Source of the DNA: Halomonas nitroreducens
GTDB lineage: Bacteria; Pseudomonadota; Gammaproteobacteria; Pseudomonadales; Halomonadaceae
Direction: 5' to 3'
Assembly: GCF_003966155.1 (NCBI RefSeq)
Contig: NZ_RXNS01000006.1
Location: forward strand, 167,413-231,412
Length of the DNA stretch: 64,000 bases
Below, in pieces: positions 49,853-58,392 of the stretch. Under the pieces are notes generated by a model, which saw nothing but the letters and a program-made list of their open reading frames with translations, ran no database searches and was not told where the DNA came from. Every line of letters begins with the position of its first letter. Positions within the stretch are counted from its first letter, which is position 1. Both the position numbers and the translations under genes were made by a program.

Positions 49853-52141
49853 TCAGCGTAGCGAAAAATCCTCGTGCACCAATGTCAGGTTGGGGTTGTA
49901 GGCCGGGTCATTGTCGAGCTGCTCCTCCCAGGTGCGGCGCATATAATCACATTCCGCCAGCCATCGGGCGCGCTTCTTCGGGGTATCATCGGCGCCCCGG
50001 GACACCGACTCGTGATGGTAAAGCTCGGCATGCGGTGTCCACAGGTTGCGATAGCCCGCCTCGCGCACCTTGAGGCAGAGATCGACATCGTTATACGCCA
50101 CCGCCAGATCGGCCTCGTTCAGCCCGCCCACTTCCTCGAAGACGCTCCGCCGCAGCAGGAGGCAGGCCGCCGTGACCGCCGAGAGGTTCTGGGTCAGCTT
50201 CAGCCGCCCCTGAAAGCCCTCCTCGTCGCGCTGGAAGAAGCGATGGCCGTGACCGGCGATGCTGCCCAGCCCGAGAATCACGCCGCCATGCTGAATCGTC
50301 CCGTTGGGATAATAGAGCTTGGCCCCCACGCAGCCGATCTCCGGCCGGCCTGCCTGGCCGACCATCTCGGTCAACCAGTCGCTGTTGATCGGCTCGATGT
50401 CGTTGTTGACCAGCCCCAGGAGCTCGCCACGGGCTTGGCTCGCACCGAAGTTATTGATCGCCGAGTAGTTGAAGGGGTGGTTCCAGCGCAGCACGCGCAC
50501 CCTCGCATCCCGCGCCTCCACCTCGGCCATGTAGGCCAGCGTCTCCGGGCAGTCGCTCTGATTGTCCAGGATCAGCAGCTCGAAATGCCGATAGGCGGTC
50601 CGCTCGAGGATGGCATCCACGCAGGGCCTGAGAATCTCCACGCCGTCGCGGGTCGGCACCAGCAGGCTGACCAGGGGGGCGGGCCGGGGAATCGGCCAGC
50701 ACACTCGCACGCTGCCCGGCAGCAGCCCGAGGTGGGCCCGCGCCTCGGGGGCCTCGGCATCCAGGTAGGCCTGCACCCGGTTGACGACCCGAGGGTCCGC
50801 TTCCACGAGGTCATCGCTGCAGCGGTGCAGCAGAATCCAGGGCAGGTGGGTCACCCGGCGGCCGGCATTGCGACCGAATGTCGCCAGGAAACGCAGCGCC
50901 GTCGCGTGCATCATGGCCTGCCCGTCGGTCTGTCCCGGCTCGGCCGGGAAGCCGCCCAGCGCCTCCAGCGTCCGGCGCGCGACACATGCCATGTGCCCAA
51001 GGTAGGCTCGCGAGAGGAGCAGGTCGGGGTTCCATCCGGGCTTGAAGTTGGGCGTATGCCGCCGCCCGTTGGCATCCAGGCGATCCTCATCGGCATAGAG
51101 CAGGCCGAGCTCCGGACGTTGGCCGAAGGCCAGGGCGAGCCGATGCAGGGCATCACTGCTCAACCGATCTCCCCGAGTGAGCACCGCCACCAGCTCGCCG
51201 TCGCAGGCCGCGAGACCGGCGTTCAGCATCGCCCCGCCGTTGTCCGGGGTCGCCTCGATCCACTGGACACGCGGCTCTGACGCCACCCGCCTGGCCACGG
51301 CGTCCCGCGCCTCGGGACTCAATGACGTCGCCAGGATGACGCAGGCCTGCCAGCGGCCATGGGTCTGACAAGACAGCGTCGCCAGGCGCGCCTCGAGTTC
51401 CGCCGGGTCGTCCGAGGTGACCGGCAACAACAGGCTGATCCGCGGCAGGTCCTGCCGCTCGACCACGGCGGCGGGCTCCGTCCGGTCGTCCTGTCGACGG
51501 GGCATTTCCACCTGCTCGATCCACTGCCGATAATTGTGCTTCGAGCACAGGCTCACGAAGGTCGTCTCGTAGTCCTCCATCGCCAGCGCCGTCCAGGCGC
51601 GCTTCGCCTGTCGGGCACGTGCCCGGAGGTCACGCCTGACCTCGTGCTTGGTCCGCCCCCGGTAGTGCCGATGGCTATGGGTCAGACGCTGCAGCAGCCG
51701 GTCATGGGCGAACCAGGGGGTCAGCCAGACGCAGCGAAAGTGGGTCAGACGAAACCGCCCCCGGGCATTCATCGGGCAAAAGACAATGCGTCGCGTGTCG
51801 AAGGGCACGCGGACCAGCCGCTTGGTGACCTTGCCGGCTCGCAAGGGCAATTCGACCGTCGTTGTCCCGCGTGGCGTCTCGAAGGTCAGGCTCGCCGCCA
51901 CGCCGGTGACGGAGCGCTCGCCGGCGATCTCGATCATGTTCCAGCCGGGGAGCGGCAGTCGTCCTTGCCAGCGAAACGCCGCCTCGCTTCCCGTGACCTG
52001 CCACTCTTCGCCATCCCCCCGCTCGAGATGGCGCTCCGGCAACAGCGAGGCCGGGTGACGGAGATGGAGTTGCCAGGGCTTGGCGGGATGGCTCAGGGGG
52101 GGAGACATGGACACTCGATACGAATCTGGTTCTATGGGCAT
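49853..52141 (-). CDS. Two-domain family 2 glycosyltransferase
   Basis: 762 residues. After an N-terminal beta-rich region (about 1-160), a first GT2 domain (about 235-430) has ISLLLPVTSDDPAELEARL and LLYADEDRLD. A second (about 485-740) has VSLLVPTRDGVEILRPCVD, DNQSDCPETL, LVNNDIEPIN and LAVAYNDVDLCLKVREAGY. Two GT2 domains in one chain are seen in O-antigen and capsule assembly proteins. ATG at 52108 is an alternative start; neither has a clear ribosome site. Confidence 0.86.
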   Translation of the reverse strand: MPIEPDSYRVSMSPPLSHPAKPWQLHLRHPASLLPERHLERGDGEEWQVTGSEAAFRWQGRLPLPGWNMIEIAGERSVTGVAASLTFETPRGTTTVELPLRAGKVTKRLVRVPFDTRRIVFCPMNARGRFRLTHFRCVWLTPWFAHDRLLQRLTHSHRHYRGRTKHEVRRDLRARARQAKRAWTALAMEDYETTFVSLCSKHNYRQWIEQVEMPRRQDDRTEPAAVVERQDLPRISLLLPVTSDDPAELEARLATLSCQTHGRWQACVILATSLSPEARDAVARRVASEPRVQWIEATPDNGGAMLNAGLAACDGELVAVLTRGDRLSSDALHRLALAFGQRPELGLLYADEDRLDANGRRHTPNFKPGWNPDLLLSRAYLGHMACVARRTLEALGGFPAEPGQTDGQAMMHATALRFLATFGRNAGRRVTHLPWILLHRCSDDLVEADPRVVNRVQAYLDAEAPEARAHLGLLPGSVRVCWPIPRPAPLVSLLVPTRDGVEILRPCVDAILERTAYRHFELLILDNQSDCPETLAYMAEVEARDARVRVLRWNHPFNYSAINNFGASQARGELLGLVNNDIEPINSDWLTEMVGQAGRPEIGCVGAKLYYPNGTIQHGGVILGLGSIAGHGHRFFQRDEEGFQGRLKLTQNLSAVTAACLLLRRSVFEEVGGLNEADLAVAYNDVDLCLKVREAGYRNLWTPHAELYHHESVSRGADDTPKKRARWLAECDYMRRTWEEQLDNDPAYNPNLTLVHEDFSLR

Positions 52142-52206
52142 GGAAACGAGAATACCAGTCGATATTTCCCGTCAGGGGCGAGACTTACGCGAGAAATCCC
52201 CGCTAT

Positions 52207-54516
52207 TCAGGCATTACGTCGGGCCGGCAGGCGTTCTTCCAGGGTCCGTTCCCAGGCCGCCAGCCCCCAGGCCTCGAGACGGGAAGGCTCGGCCATGAGA
52301 CGGCGTTCGTCGACCCGTTCACGCTCCGCGACACTCAACCGGGCCACCTTGTCGCGAATCATCCCCGACAGTGACTGGTCGAGCGCGGGCACCTGCACCA
52401 GGAAGCGCGCGTTGGTCTGCACCACCAGGTAATCGGGCCGCGTCGCCTCCACCACTGCGGGATCGAGATTGCCCGCGCTATGGATGAAGATGACCCGACG
52501 GAACAGCCGGCTCAGGAAATGGAACATGGAGCTGGTGGAGGACGAGCCGAAGATCAGGCAGGTGCCCTCCATGAGCGCTTCGGGATACTCGATGACCAGC
52601 AGGCGGCCGAAGTTGGGCAGGCCATTGTCGTACACCCGGTACTTGAGGTGGCTGAACGACCTGAGCATCGCCGCCTCGCAGGTCTGGCGCGGCGTCAGCT
52701 TGTTGCCCAGGTCGCCTCCCATGGCGCGCGTCCGATAGCGATCCCCGGCGAAGACCGGCTCGACCGACGGCCGGGCGAGCCCCAGCGAGGCGGCCAGCTC
52801 GACGCTTGCCGCCATGGCACCGCGCTGCGTCCAGTGGGTATCCGTGCGAATGAAGGCGTCATCCCCCAGCGCCTGCAGCGCCGCCACGGGATGGACGACG
52901 CCGGCCGCCTCGGGCAGGGCCAGCAGCTGGTCGATCGGCTGGCTCTGGCCCTGCACCTGGGGATGATAGCGGGGGCCCATCACGGTTTCCTTGGCGGGCG
53001 CCACCAGCATCGCCCAGGGACAGCCGACCGTCTCCGCCAGCCGCCCGAGTCCGCTCAGATACGCCTGCCAGGCCATGAGCCCCCGTGACGTGAGATGCAC
53101 CCGCCCCCGGTACTGATCCACGCTGGCGTTGGTGTCGTTGTCCAGGAACAGCCAGCCCGAGCGGCCCTCGATCACCTTGAGCGAGCCGGCCGCGTCGGCC
53201 TGCGCCGGCTGGCATCTCACCTCCTGCAGCGGCCAGCATCGATCCTCCAGCAGCAGCTCGAGATGAAAATGCGCCAGCCGCGGCGGAACGGTGAAGCGAA
53301 AACCGCAGTGCAGTTGCGGATGCCCCTCGGGCCGCTCGTTGAGCACCGCCTCGATCACGTCCGGCCGCTTGATCTCGAGGGGATGGCGCACCTCGTGCTC
53401 GGGCAGCCAGCGGGCCACGATGCGCAGACGCGACGCCGCCTCGGCCATCTCGGCTGGCAACAGCACCCAGCCCTGAACGACGCGGCCGGACGCCAGGCAC
53501 CAGGGCTCACGCTGGTCGGACGGGTAGTCGAGCGCCCAGCGGTGCACCGGTGCGGCGTCCGTCGGCCCCACCGCCTCACGCACTCTCCGGCTCAGGCGAC
53601 GCATCACACCGAGAGGCCACTCCGGCGCCCTGGCCCGCGGGGACGACGCCTCCCCGGGCGCTGCCATGGCGGCCTTGAGGCGGGGCGCCAGTGATGCCGC
53701 TCGCTCGCAGACCTCGTCGTTGCGATCATGGCGCTCGAAGTACTGCCGCCCTTTCACGTATCCCGCCTTGGCGGCGCTGCCCCGCTTCGACTTGCCGGCC
53801 AGGAACTCCTCCACCGACTTGACGATATAGTGGTTGACCCGCGCCCCTTCCCACACCACCGCCTCGCTCAGGCCACGGCGCTCGCGTCCCTCGCGATCCT
53901 GGCGGAAGCGCAGGGGGTCGCCCCGCGCGTCGACGTGGCGGCCACGGCTGAGCCTCACGTGATGGGGGTTGTCGAAGCCCGCCACCCATCCAGGCCGCAC
54001 CAGGCTCTTGTAATGGCGATTGGGCCCGAAGGACATACTCGCGCGGCGGGTAAAGCGCTCGGTGACCAGCCCTTCCTCGCGAAACACCTCACCGGCAGAG
54101 CCGAAGCAGGCCCAGTTGAGCACCACGGCCCCCACGCTGTCGTCGGCGAAGCGCGTCTCGAGCCAGGGCAACAGCGAGGGCCCCGATGGCTCGCCTGACG
54201 GGGATGTACCCGCCTCGGCCATCGGCAGCAGGAACTCGTCGGCATCGATGAAGGCCAGCACGTCGATGTCCTGCGGACAAGCCGCCAGCAGGCGGTCATA
54301 GGCCCCCAACTGGGGCGGCGCCCTGCCCGCGGTGGGCACATCGAGCAGCGTCAGCTCGCCCCGCCCGGCGCGTTCGGCCAGCAGCTCTCGGGTGCCGTCG
54401 GTGCTGGAGTTGTCAGCGATCAGGAAATGGCTGGCACCCACCAGCCGGTGATAGGCCAGCCACTCGGGGAGGCAATCCGCCTCGTTCTTGACGATTGCGG
54501 CCACGGCAAGCTTCAC
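52207..54516 (-). CDS. Glycosyltransferase fused to AlgX/AlgJ-like SGNH acetyltransferase domain
   Basis: 769 residues from GTG at 54516, overlapping the upstream gene's stop by 4 bp. Residues about 1-270 are a GT2/GT92-like glycosyltransferase (AAIVKNEADCLPEWLAYH, ADNSSTDGTREL, FIDADEFLLP). Residues about 430-710 resemble AlgX/AlgJ: GWLFLDNDTNASVDQYRG, the catalytic Asp-His segment TDTHWTQRGAM, and a candidate Ser in IFGSSSTSS. AlgX/AlgJ enzymes O-acetylate alginate in the periplasm, yet a GT2 domain works in the cytoplasm, and no membrane helix links the two halves. How this fusion operates is unclear. Confidence 0.8.
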   Translation of the reverse strand: MKLAVAAIVKNEADCLPEWLAYHRLVGASHFLIADNSSTDGTRELLAERAGRGELTLLDVPTAGRAPPQLGAYDRLLAACPQDIDVLAFIDADEFLLPMAEAGTSPSGEPSGPSLLPWLETRFADDSVGAVVLNWACFGSAGEVFREEGLVTERFTRRASMSFGPNRHYKSLVRPGWVAGFDNPHHVRLSRGRHVDARGDPLRFRQDREGRERRGLSEAVVWEGARVNHYIVKSVEEFLAGKSKRGSAAKAGYVKGRQYFERHDRNDEVCERAASLAPRLKAAMAAPGEASSPRARAPEWPLGVMRRLSRRVREAVGPTDAAPVHRWALDYPSDQREPWCLASGRVVQGWVLLPAEMAEAASRLRIVARWLPEHEVRHPLEIKRPDVIEAVLNERPEGHPQLHCGFRFTVPPRLAHFHLELLLEDRCWPLQEVRCQPAQADAAGSLKVIEGRSGWLFLDNDTNASVDQYRGRVHLTSRGLMAWQAYLSGLGRLAETVGCPWAMLVAPAKETVMGPRYHPQVQGQSQPIDQLLALPEAAGVVHPVAALQALGDDAFIRTDTHWTQRGAMAASVELAASLGLARPSVEPVFAGDRYRTRAMGGDLGNKLTPRQTCEAAMLRSFSHLKYRVYDNGLPNFGRLLVIEYPEALMEGTCLIFGSSSTSSMFHFLSRLFRRVIFIHSAGNLDPAVVEATRPDYLVVQTNARFLVQVPALDQSLSGMIRDKVARLSVAERERVDERRLMAEPSRLEAWGLAAWERTLEERLPARRNA

Positions 54517-57500
54517 GCCGGTCTCCTTTCTCTGGTTGGGGTGGCGGCACCGGCCGCGGGGGCCGCACAGGGCAACAGGGCCTCATAGGCCTGGTGCAGG
54601 GCCGAGGCCATGGCGGCCTCGCCGAAGCGCTCTTGCGCCCGGCGGCGCCCCGCCTCTCCCATGCGGGTACGTCGGGCGGCATCCTGCGCCAGTTCGGCCA
54701 CGCTTCGGGCGGCGGCCTCGGCGTCACCGAGCGGCACCAGCAGGCCGGTCACGCCCTCCTCCACCAGTTCCGGCAGCGCGCCCCAGGCGTAGCCGACCAC
54801 CGGCCGCGCCGCGGCCATCGCCTCCAGCACGGTGCGACCGAAGGCCTCCTGGAAGCGCGACAGGTTGACGACGAGATCCAGCTCGGCCAGCGCGTCGGCC
54901 GGTGACGCGACATAGCCGCGATCGACCAGGTTGGCCGGCGCCAGGCCGCGGGCCTGGCGGGCCAGCAGGGCCTCAAGCGCCGGGGTCCGCGGGCCATACA
55001 GGGCGATATCCACCTGCGGGGCCAGAGACGCCAGATGGCGCGCCATGACCTCCAGGTCCGCGAGGCCCTTCTTGGGCAGGTTGCTGCTGAGCATGCCCAC
55101 CGTGAGGCTCGCCGGCTCTCTTCGCGCCGGCAGTGCCAGCAGCGGCGCCATCTCGATGGTATTGGCAACGATCGCCACCCGGCCCGTCGCCGCGCCCCCG
55201 GCCAACAGCCAGTCCGCCACGCAGCGAGACGTGGCGATGCCCCCATCCGCCAGGTCCAGAACCCGGTCACGCAGGTGGTCGGGCTGGGCATTGAGCGTCT
55301 CGCACAGGGCGCGGTCGTGCTCGGGCAGTTCCCGCACGTGCATCAGCGCCGGAACTCCGCATTCGCGAGCGGCGACCAGCGGCTCCTCCAGCACCAGGGT
55401 ATTGGCATGCACCGCGTCGATCGAGAAGCGCTGGATCAGCCCGCGGAAATGGCGCAGGGTCGCGGGCTCGGGCGTGCGCCCCTGCTGCCACCAGCCATAG
55501 GGCAGCACCGCCACCGCCAGCGCCGCCTCCTGGAGGGCCTCAAGATAGGCCCCGTTGACGGCTGACGGCAGGCTGACGACCACGTTCCAGCCGAGTCGAC
55601 GCATCGCCCTGAGCACGTCCAGCAGGCTGCGCTCCGCCCCGTAGAGCCTCTCGCCGGCCTGATGGGCGCACAGCAGCACGGTGCGCGCGCCGGGCCGGCG
55701 GGTGGCTCGCCCCGGGAAGAGCGGCCAGGGCGCATATCCCTCGCGCCGCCCCCGGCTCAGGTAGTGCCAGAGGGGCTCGACGCCCTGCTCGGCCACGTCG
55801 GGATAAGCGTAGCGATAGCCGGACGCGCTGAAGTGCGGCCCCGGGTCGCGCCCCTCGGCGCTGCCGGCCTGCCAGTAGTGGGCCAGCGGCTCGATGGCCA
55901 CCTCCTGCAGGTCGAGGTGGGTACGCAGGTACCAGCCGGAGTCGAACAGCCCCGAAGCTTCCAACACATCCAGCGAGTGCGAAAAACGCACCGGCAGTGC
56001 CTGGCGGCAGAGCGCCGCCGGGGCGGCGAAGGGTCGCCAGGGCGCTCGATACGGCAGGTGCAGGTCCGCCGGACGCTCGGCCGCCGCGTGCCAGCGCCGG
56101 GCGGCGGCCATGTAAGCCTGGCGCACCCCGGTGAACTGAGTGACCAGATGGGTCGTGCCCTGCTGGCTGAGCGAGCCGCCATCCGCCCGCCCGACGGCCA
56201 GCGGCACTCCGGGCAGCGCCTCGACCACGGCCGACTCGCCGAAGACCGCCAGCAGCCGCTCATGGTACTCGGTGTCGGCATTGACGGTGACCTCGTCCCA
56301 GACGCCAAGCCGCTCGACCGCCTCGCGGCGCACCATCAAGGAGGAGATATTGCGGTACACCCAGCCCTCCTCCTCCACCCGCCAGCGGTGGAAGCGCAGG
56401 GCCGGGGTGGCCCGCACCCAGTGCGACAGGCTCGCCATGGCCTCGGGCGCCGCCTGCAGCGCCTCGACCTGACGGGCGAGCTTCTCGGGATGCGACCAGT
56501 CATCGCTGTCGTGGGTGGTGATCAGCACCCCCGCGGCCTCCATGAGGCCCGTGTTGCGCGCCGCATAGGCCCCGCCGTTGACCGCGTGGCGAAACACGCG
56601 CATCCGCATGTGGGCGGGGCACTCCGCCTCGAGGGCCTGCAATACCCGCCAGGTCGCGTCCGTGCTGGCATCGTCCACCACCAGCAGCTCCAGTGCCGGC
56701 CAGGCCTGGGCGAACAGGCTGCGCAGCGCCGTGGCGACGCTGTCGGCGGCGTTATAGACCGGCAGGATCACGCTGACCAGGGGGGAAGGGTCAGCAGTGA
56801 GTGAGGAATGGTGAGGAGTGAATTGTGAGGAGTGAGGCGTGAGGCGTGAGGCGTGGGGCGTACCAGGCGCCAGGTTGTCGAGGGTCAGCGACCGGCCAGG
56901 CACCCGGTGCGTGATGGGCAGTAGCCCCTGCGCCTGCCACATCCGATTGATCCAACCCAGCCGTTCGGCATCATCCTCCGCGGCATTGGCATGGGCCAGC
57001 GCCGTATCCGCCCGCGCCGGAAAGCGCCGATCGAGATCGGCCAGCACCATCGGCAACCACGCCGCTGCCTCGTCGACACCGGAGCGGGCTGCCGAACGCC
57101 CCGCACCGGCGGCGACCGACGACCGGCACAGCGCCTCCACCGCCAACAGCGCCGGCCCGATATGCCCGGGCTGCGTGATCAATCGCCCTGCCGGCAGCAG
57201 GCACTCGACCACCCTGGGCCATTCCGCTCGCCAGGCCCACCAGCGCGCCAGGGCCCAGGCCGCCTGCTGGCGCTCCTCGACGCTGGCCGCCTCGGCCCGG
57301 CGCAGGGTTTCCAGCCGCGGCACCATCACCGCCTCGGCGCCGCGCCATAGGTGATGCTCCCAGGCCAGCGCCCGGTTGCAGCGGGGCAGGCGGCCCTCGG
57401 CCCGGCCATGGCGAAGATAGTGCACCAGCGGGTTGAGCCCCGCCTCGGCCACATCCGGATACTGGGCGAGATACCAGACCCCGTCGAACCCCGGGCCCGG

Positions 57501-57716
57501 TGCCAGGCCGGCGGCGGCCCCCCGGGCCAGGTAGTGGCCGACCGGGTTGCGCGCGGCCAGGGGATCACCCGCCACGCCCGGCTGGCGACGATACCAGTCG
57601 GCATCGAAGAGCGTCGACGCCGCAACCAGCCGTTGCTCGCCGGCGGGACCGGGGCCCGTTGGCCGTCGGCCCCGCCAGCGGCGCCAGGCGGCCTTGATCC
57701 GCCGCCTTCCGTTCAT
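54513..57716 (-). CDS. Large glycosyltransferase: WYLxxYPDV repeats + GT2 + GT4
   Basis: 1,067 residues. Residues about 35-115 and 595-680 contain repeats like FDGVWYLAQYPDVAEAGLNP and HYLRHGRAEGR, found next to glycosyltransferases in many envelope clusters. A GT2 domain (about 308-530) has VSVILPVYNAADSVATAL and VVDDASTDATW. A GT4 domain (about 690-1050) has SSNLPKKGLADLEVM and EAFGRTVLEAMAAARPVVGY. Residues about 286-307 are an odd Ser/Thr/His/Pro linker (RLTPHSSQFTPHHSS) encoded by GTGAG-type repeats. The product is predicted to add more than one sugar. Confidence 0.84.
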   Translation of the reverse strand: MNGRRRIKAAWRRWRGRRPTGPGPAGEQRLVAASTLFDADWYRRQPGVAGDPLAARNPVGHYLARGAAAGLAPGPGFDGVWYLAQYPDVAEAGLNPLVHYLRHGRAEGRLPRCNRALAWEHHLWRGAEAVMVPRLETLRRAEAASVEERQQAAWALARWWAWRAEWPRVVECLLPAGRLITQPGHIGPALLAVEALCRSSVAAGAGRSAARSGVDEAAAWLPMVLADLDRRFPARADTALAHANAAEDDAERLGWINRMWQAQGLLPITHRVPGRSLTLDNLAPGTPHASRLTPHSSQFTPHHSSLTADPSPLVSVILPVYNAADSVATALRSLFAQAWPALELLVVDDASTDATWRVLQALEAECPAHMRMRVFRHAVNGGAYAARNTGLMEAAGVLITTHDSDDWSHPEKLARQVEALQAAPEAMASLSHWVRATPALRFHRWRVEEEGWVYRNISSLMVRREAVERLGVWDEVTVNADTEYHERLLAVFGESAVVEALPGVPLAVGRADGGSLSQQGTTHLVTQFTGVRQAYMAAARRWHAAAERPADLHLPYRAPWRPFAAPAALCRQALPVRFSHSLDVLEASGLFDSGWYLRTHLDLQEVAIEPLAHYWQAGSAEGRDPGPHFSASGYRYAYPDVAEQGVEPLWHYLSRGRREGYAPWPLFPGRATRRPGARTVLLCAHQAGERLYGAERSLLDVLRAMRRLGWNVVVSLPSAVNGAYLEALQEAALAVAVLPYGWWQQGRTPEPATLRHFRGLIQRFSIDAVHANTLVLEEPLVAARECGVPALMHVRELPEHDRALCETLNAQPDHLRDRVLDLADGGIATSRCVADWLLAGGAATGRVAIVANTIEMAPLLALPARREPASLTVGMLSSNLPKKGLADLEVMARHLASLAPQVDIALYGPRTPALEALLARQARGLAPANLVDRGYVASPADALAELDLVVNLSRFQEAFGRTVLEAMAAARPVVGYAWGALPELVEEGVTGLLVPLGDAEAAARSVAELAQDAARRTRMGEAGRRRAQERFGEAAMASALHQAYEALLPCAAPAAGAATPTRERRPA
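56796..56860 (-). repeat. GTGAG-type repeats inside a glycosyltransferase coding region
   Basis: On the plus strand the stretch reads as GAGTGAGG/GCGTGAG units, with GCGTGAG repeated three times in a row. It lies in the linker just before the GT2 domain of the 1,067-residue protein, keeps the frame, and matches the style of repeats found in nearby intergenic gaps. Confidence 0.8.
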
Positions 57717-57765
57717 GCTAACGGCTCCGGCCCACTGCGGGTGTCTCCCATAACGCGTGTCTTGC

Positions 57766-57818
57766 TCATTCCACCGTCACGCTCTTGGCCAGGTTACGCG
57801 GCTTGTCCACGTCGGTGC
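57766..57818 (-). pseudogene. Remnant copy of the glmS 3' end
   Basis: The minus strand translates to [16 protein letters not shown] and a TGA stop, identical in protein to the last 16 residues of GlmS at 59596-61482. DNA differs at several third positions and in the stop (TGA here, TAG there). The matched block at 57771-57818 is 44/48 identical to 59601-59648. Homology ends upstream of that, so it is a fragment, not a gene. Confidence 0.88.
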
Positions 57819-57882
57819 TCGCCCTGCGCCACCGCATCGGCAGAGAGGGGGATGCGACCATTTCACATTCGATGCCATGCCT

Positions 57883-58392
57883 TCAAGTAATCATCTGTTT
57901 GGTGTTGTAGGCCGCCCGCAGAATCGTTTTCTCGGCATCTTTCCAAGGTAACCGCCTGCCCCGTTGTTTCATCCTGTGTAGCGCCGTCAACGCTTGCTGC
58001 TGCGTCAACAATCCGAATTCAATCACCTCAGAGAAAATCCATAATGTACCTCGCACATCAGCCTCCTCTTTGGCCGCCAGCATGCGGAGGTTTCCGTCCC
58101 CGGTCACAAGCGGGCAGGACTCCTGCTTGGCCAAAGCCAAGGCAAGCCGGTCGTTGAATCCCGGCTCATCGCCGTACTGCTCACCGAGCCTTGCCGCGTA
58201 CTCCACATATTCGCCGCTGACCACCAGCATCTTGAGGCCCATTGCGATCAGATGGGGGCTGCCCTCCTCGATCTCCTCTTCGTAGAGAATATCCGGCATC
58301 GCGAAGTGATATGGGAGCTGGAAGAGCGTATCCAGTATCTCACCAGCCTCCAGGTCGATGATGATATTGGCATCACTGATTAGCAGCAGCAT
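57883..58392 (-). CDS. PIN-domain protein, predicted toxin
   Basis: 169 residues. The PIN fold is supported by SDANIIIDLEAG (Asp7), an acidic segment EEEIEEGSPH, FNDRLALALAKQ and LVTGDGNLRMLA, giving the expected set of acidic metal-binding residues. PIN toxins are usually RNases. The ATG overlaps the 3' end of the XRE-ImmA gene by 13 bp, so the two are translationally linked. Target is unknown. Confidence 0.82.
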   Translation of the reverse strand: MLLLISDANIIIDLEAGEILDTLFQLPYHFAMPDILYEEEIEEGSPHLIAMGLKMLVVSGEYVEYAARLGEQYGDEPGFNDRLALALAKQESCPLVTGDGNLRMLAAKEEADVRGTLWIFSEVIEFGLLTQQQALTALHRMKQRGRRLPWKDAEKTILRAAYNTKQMIT

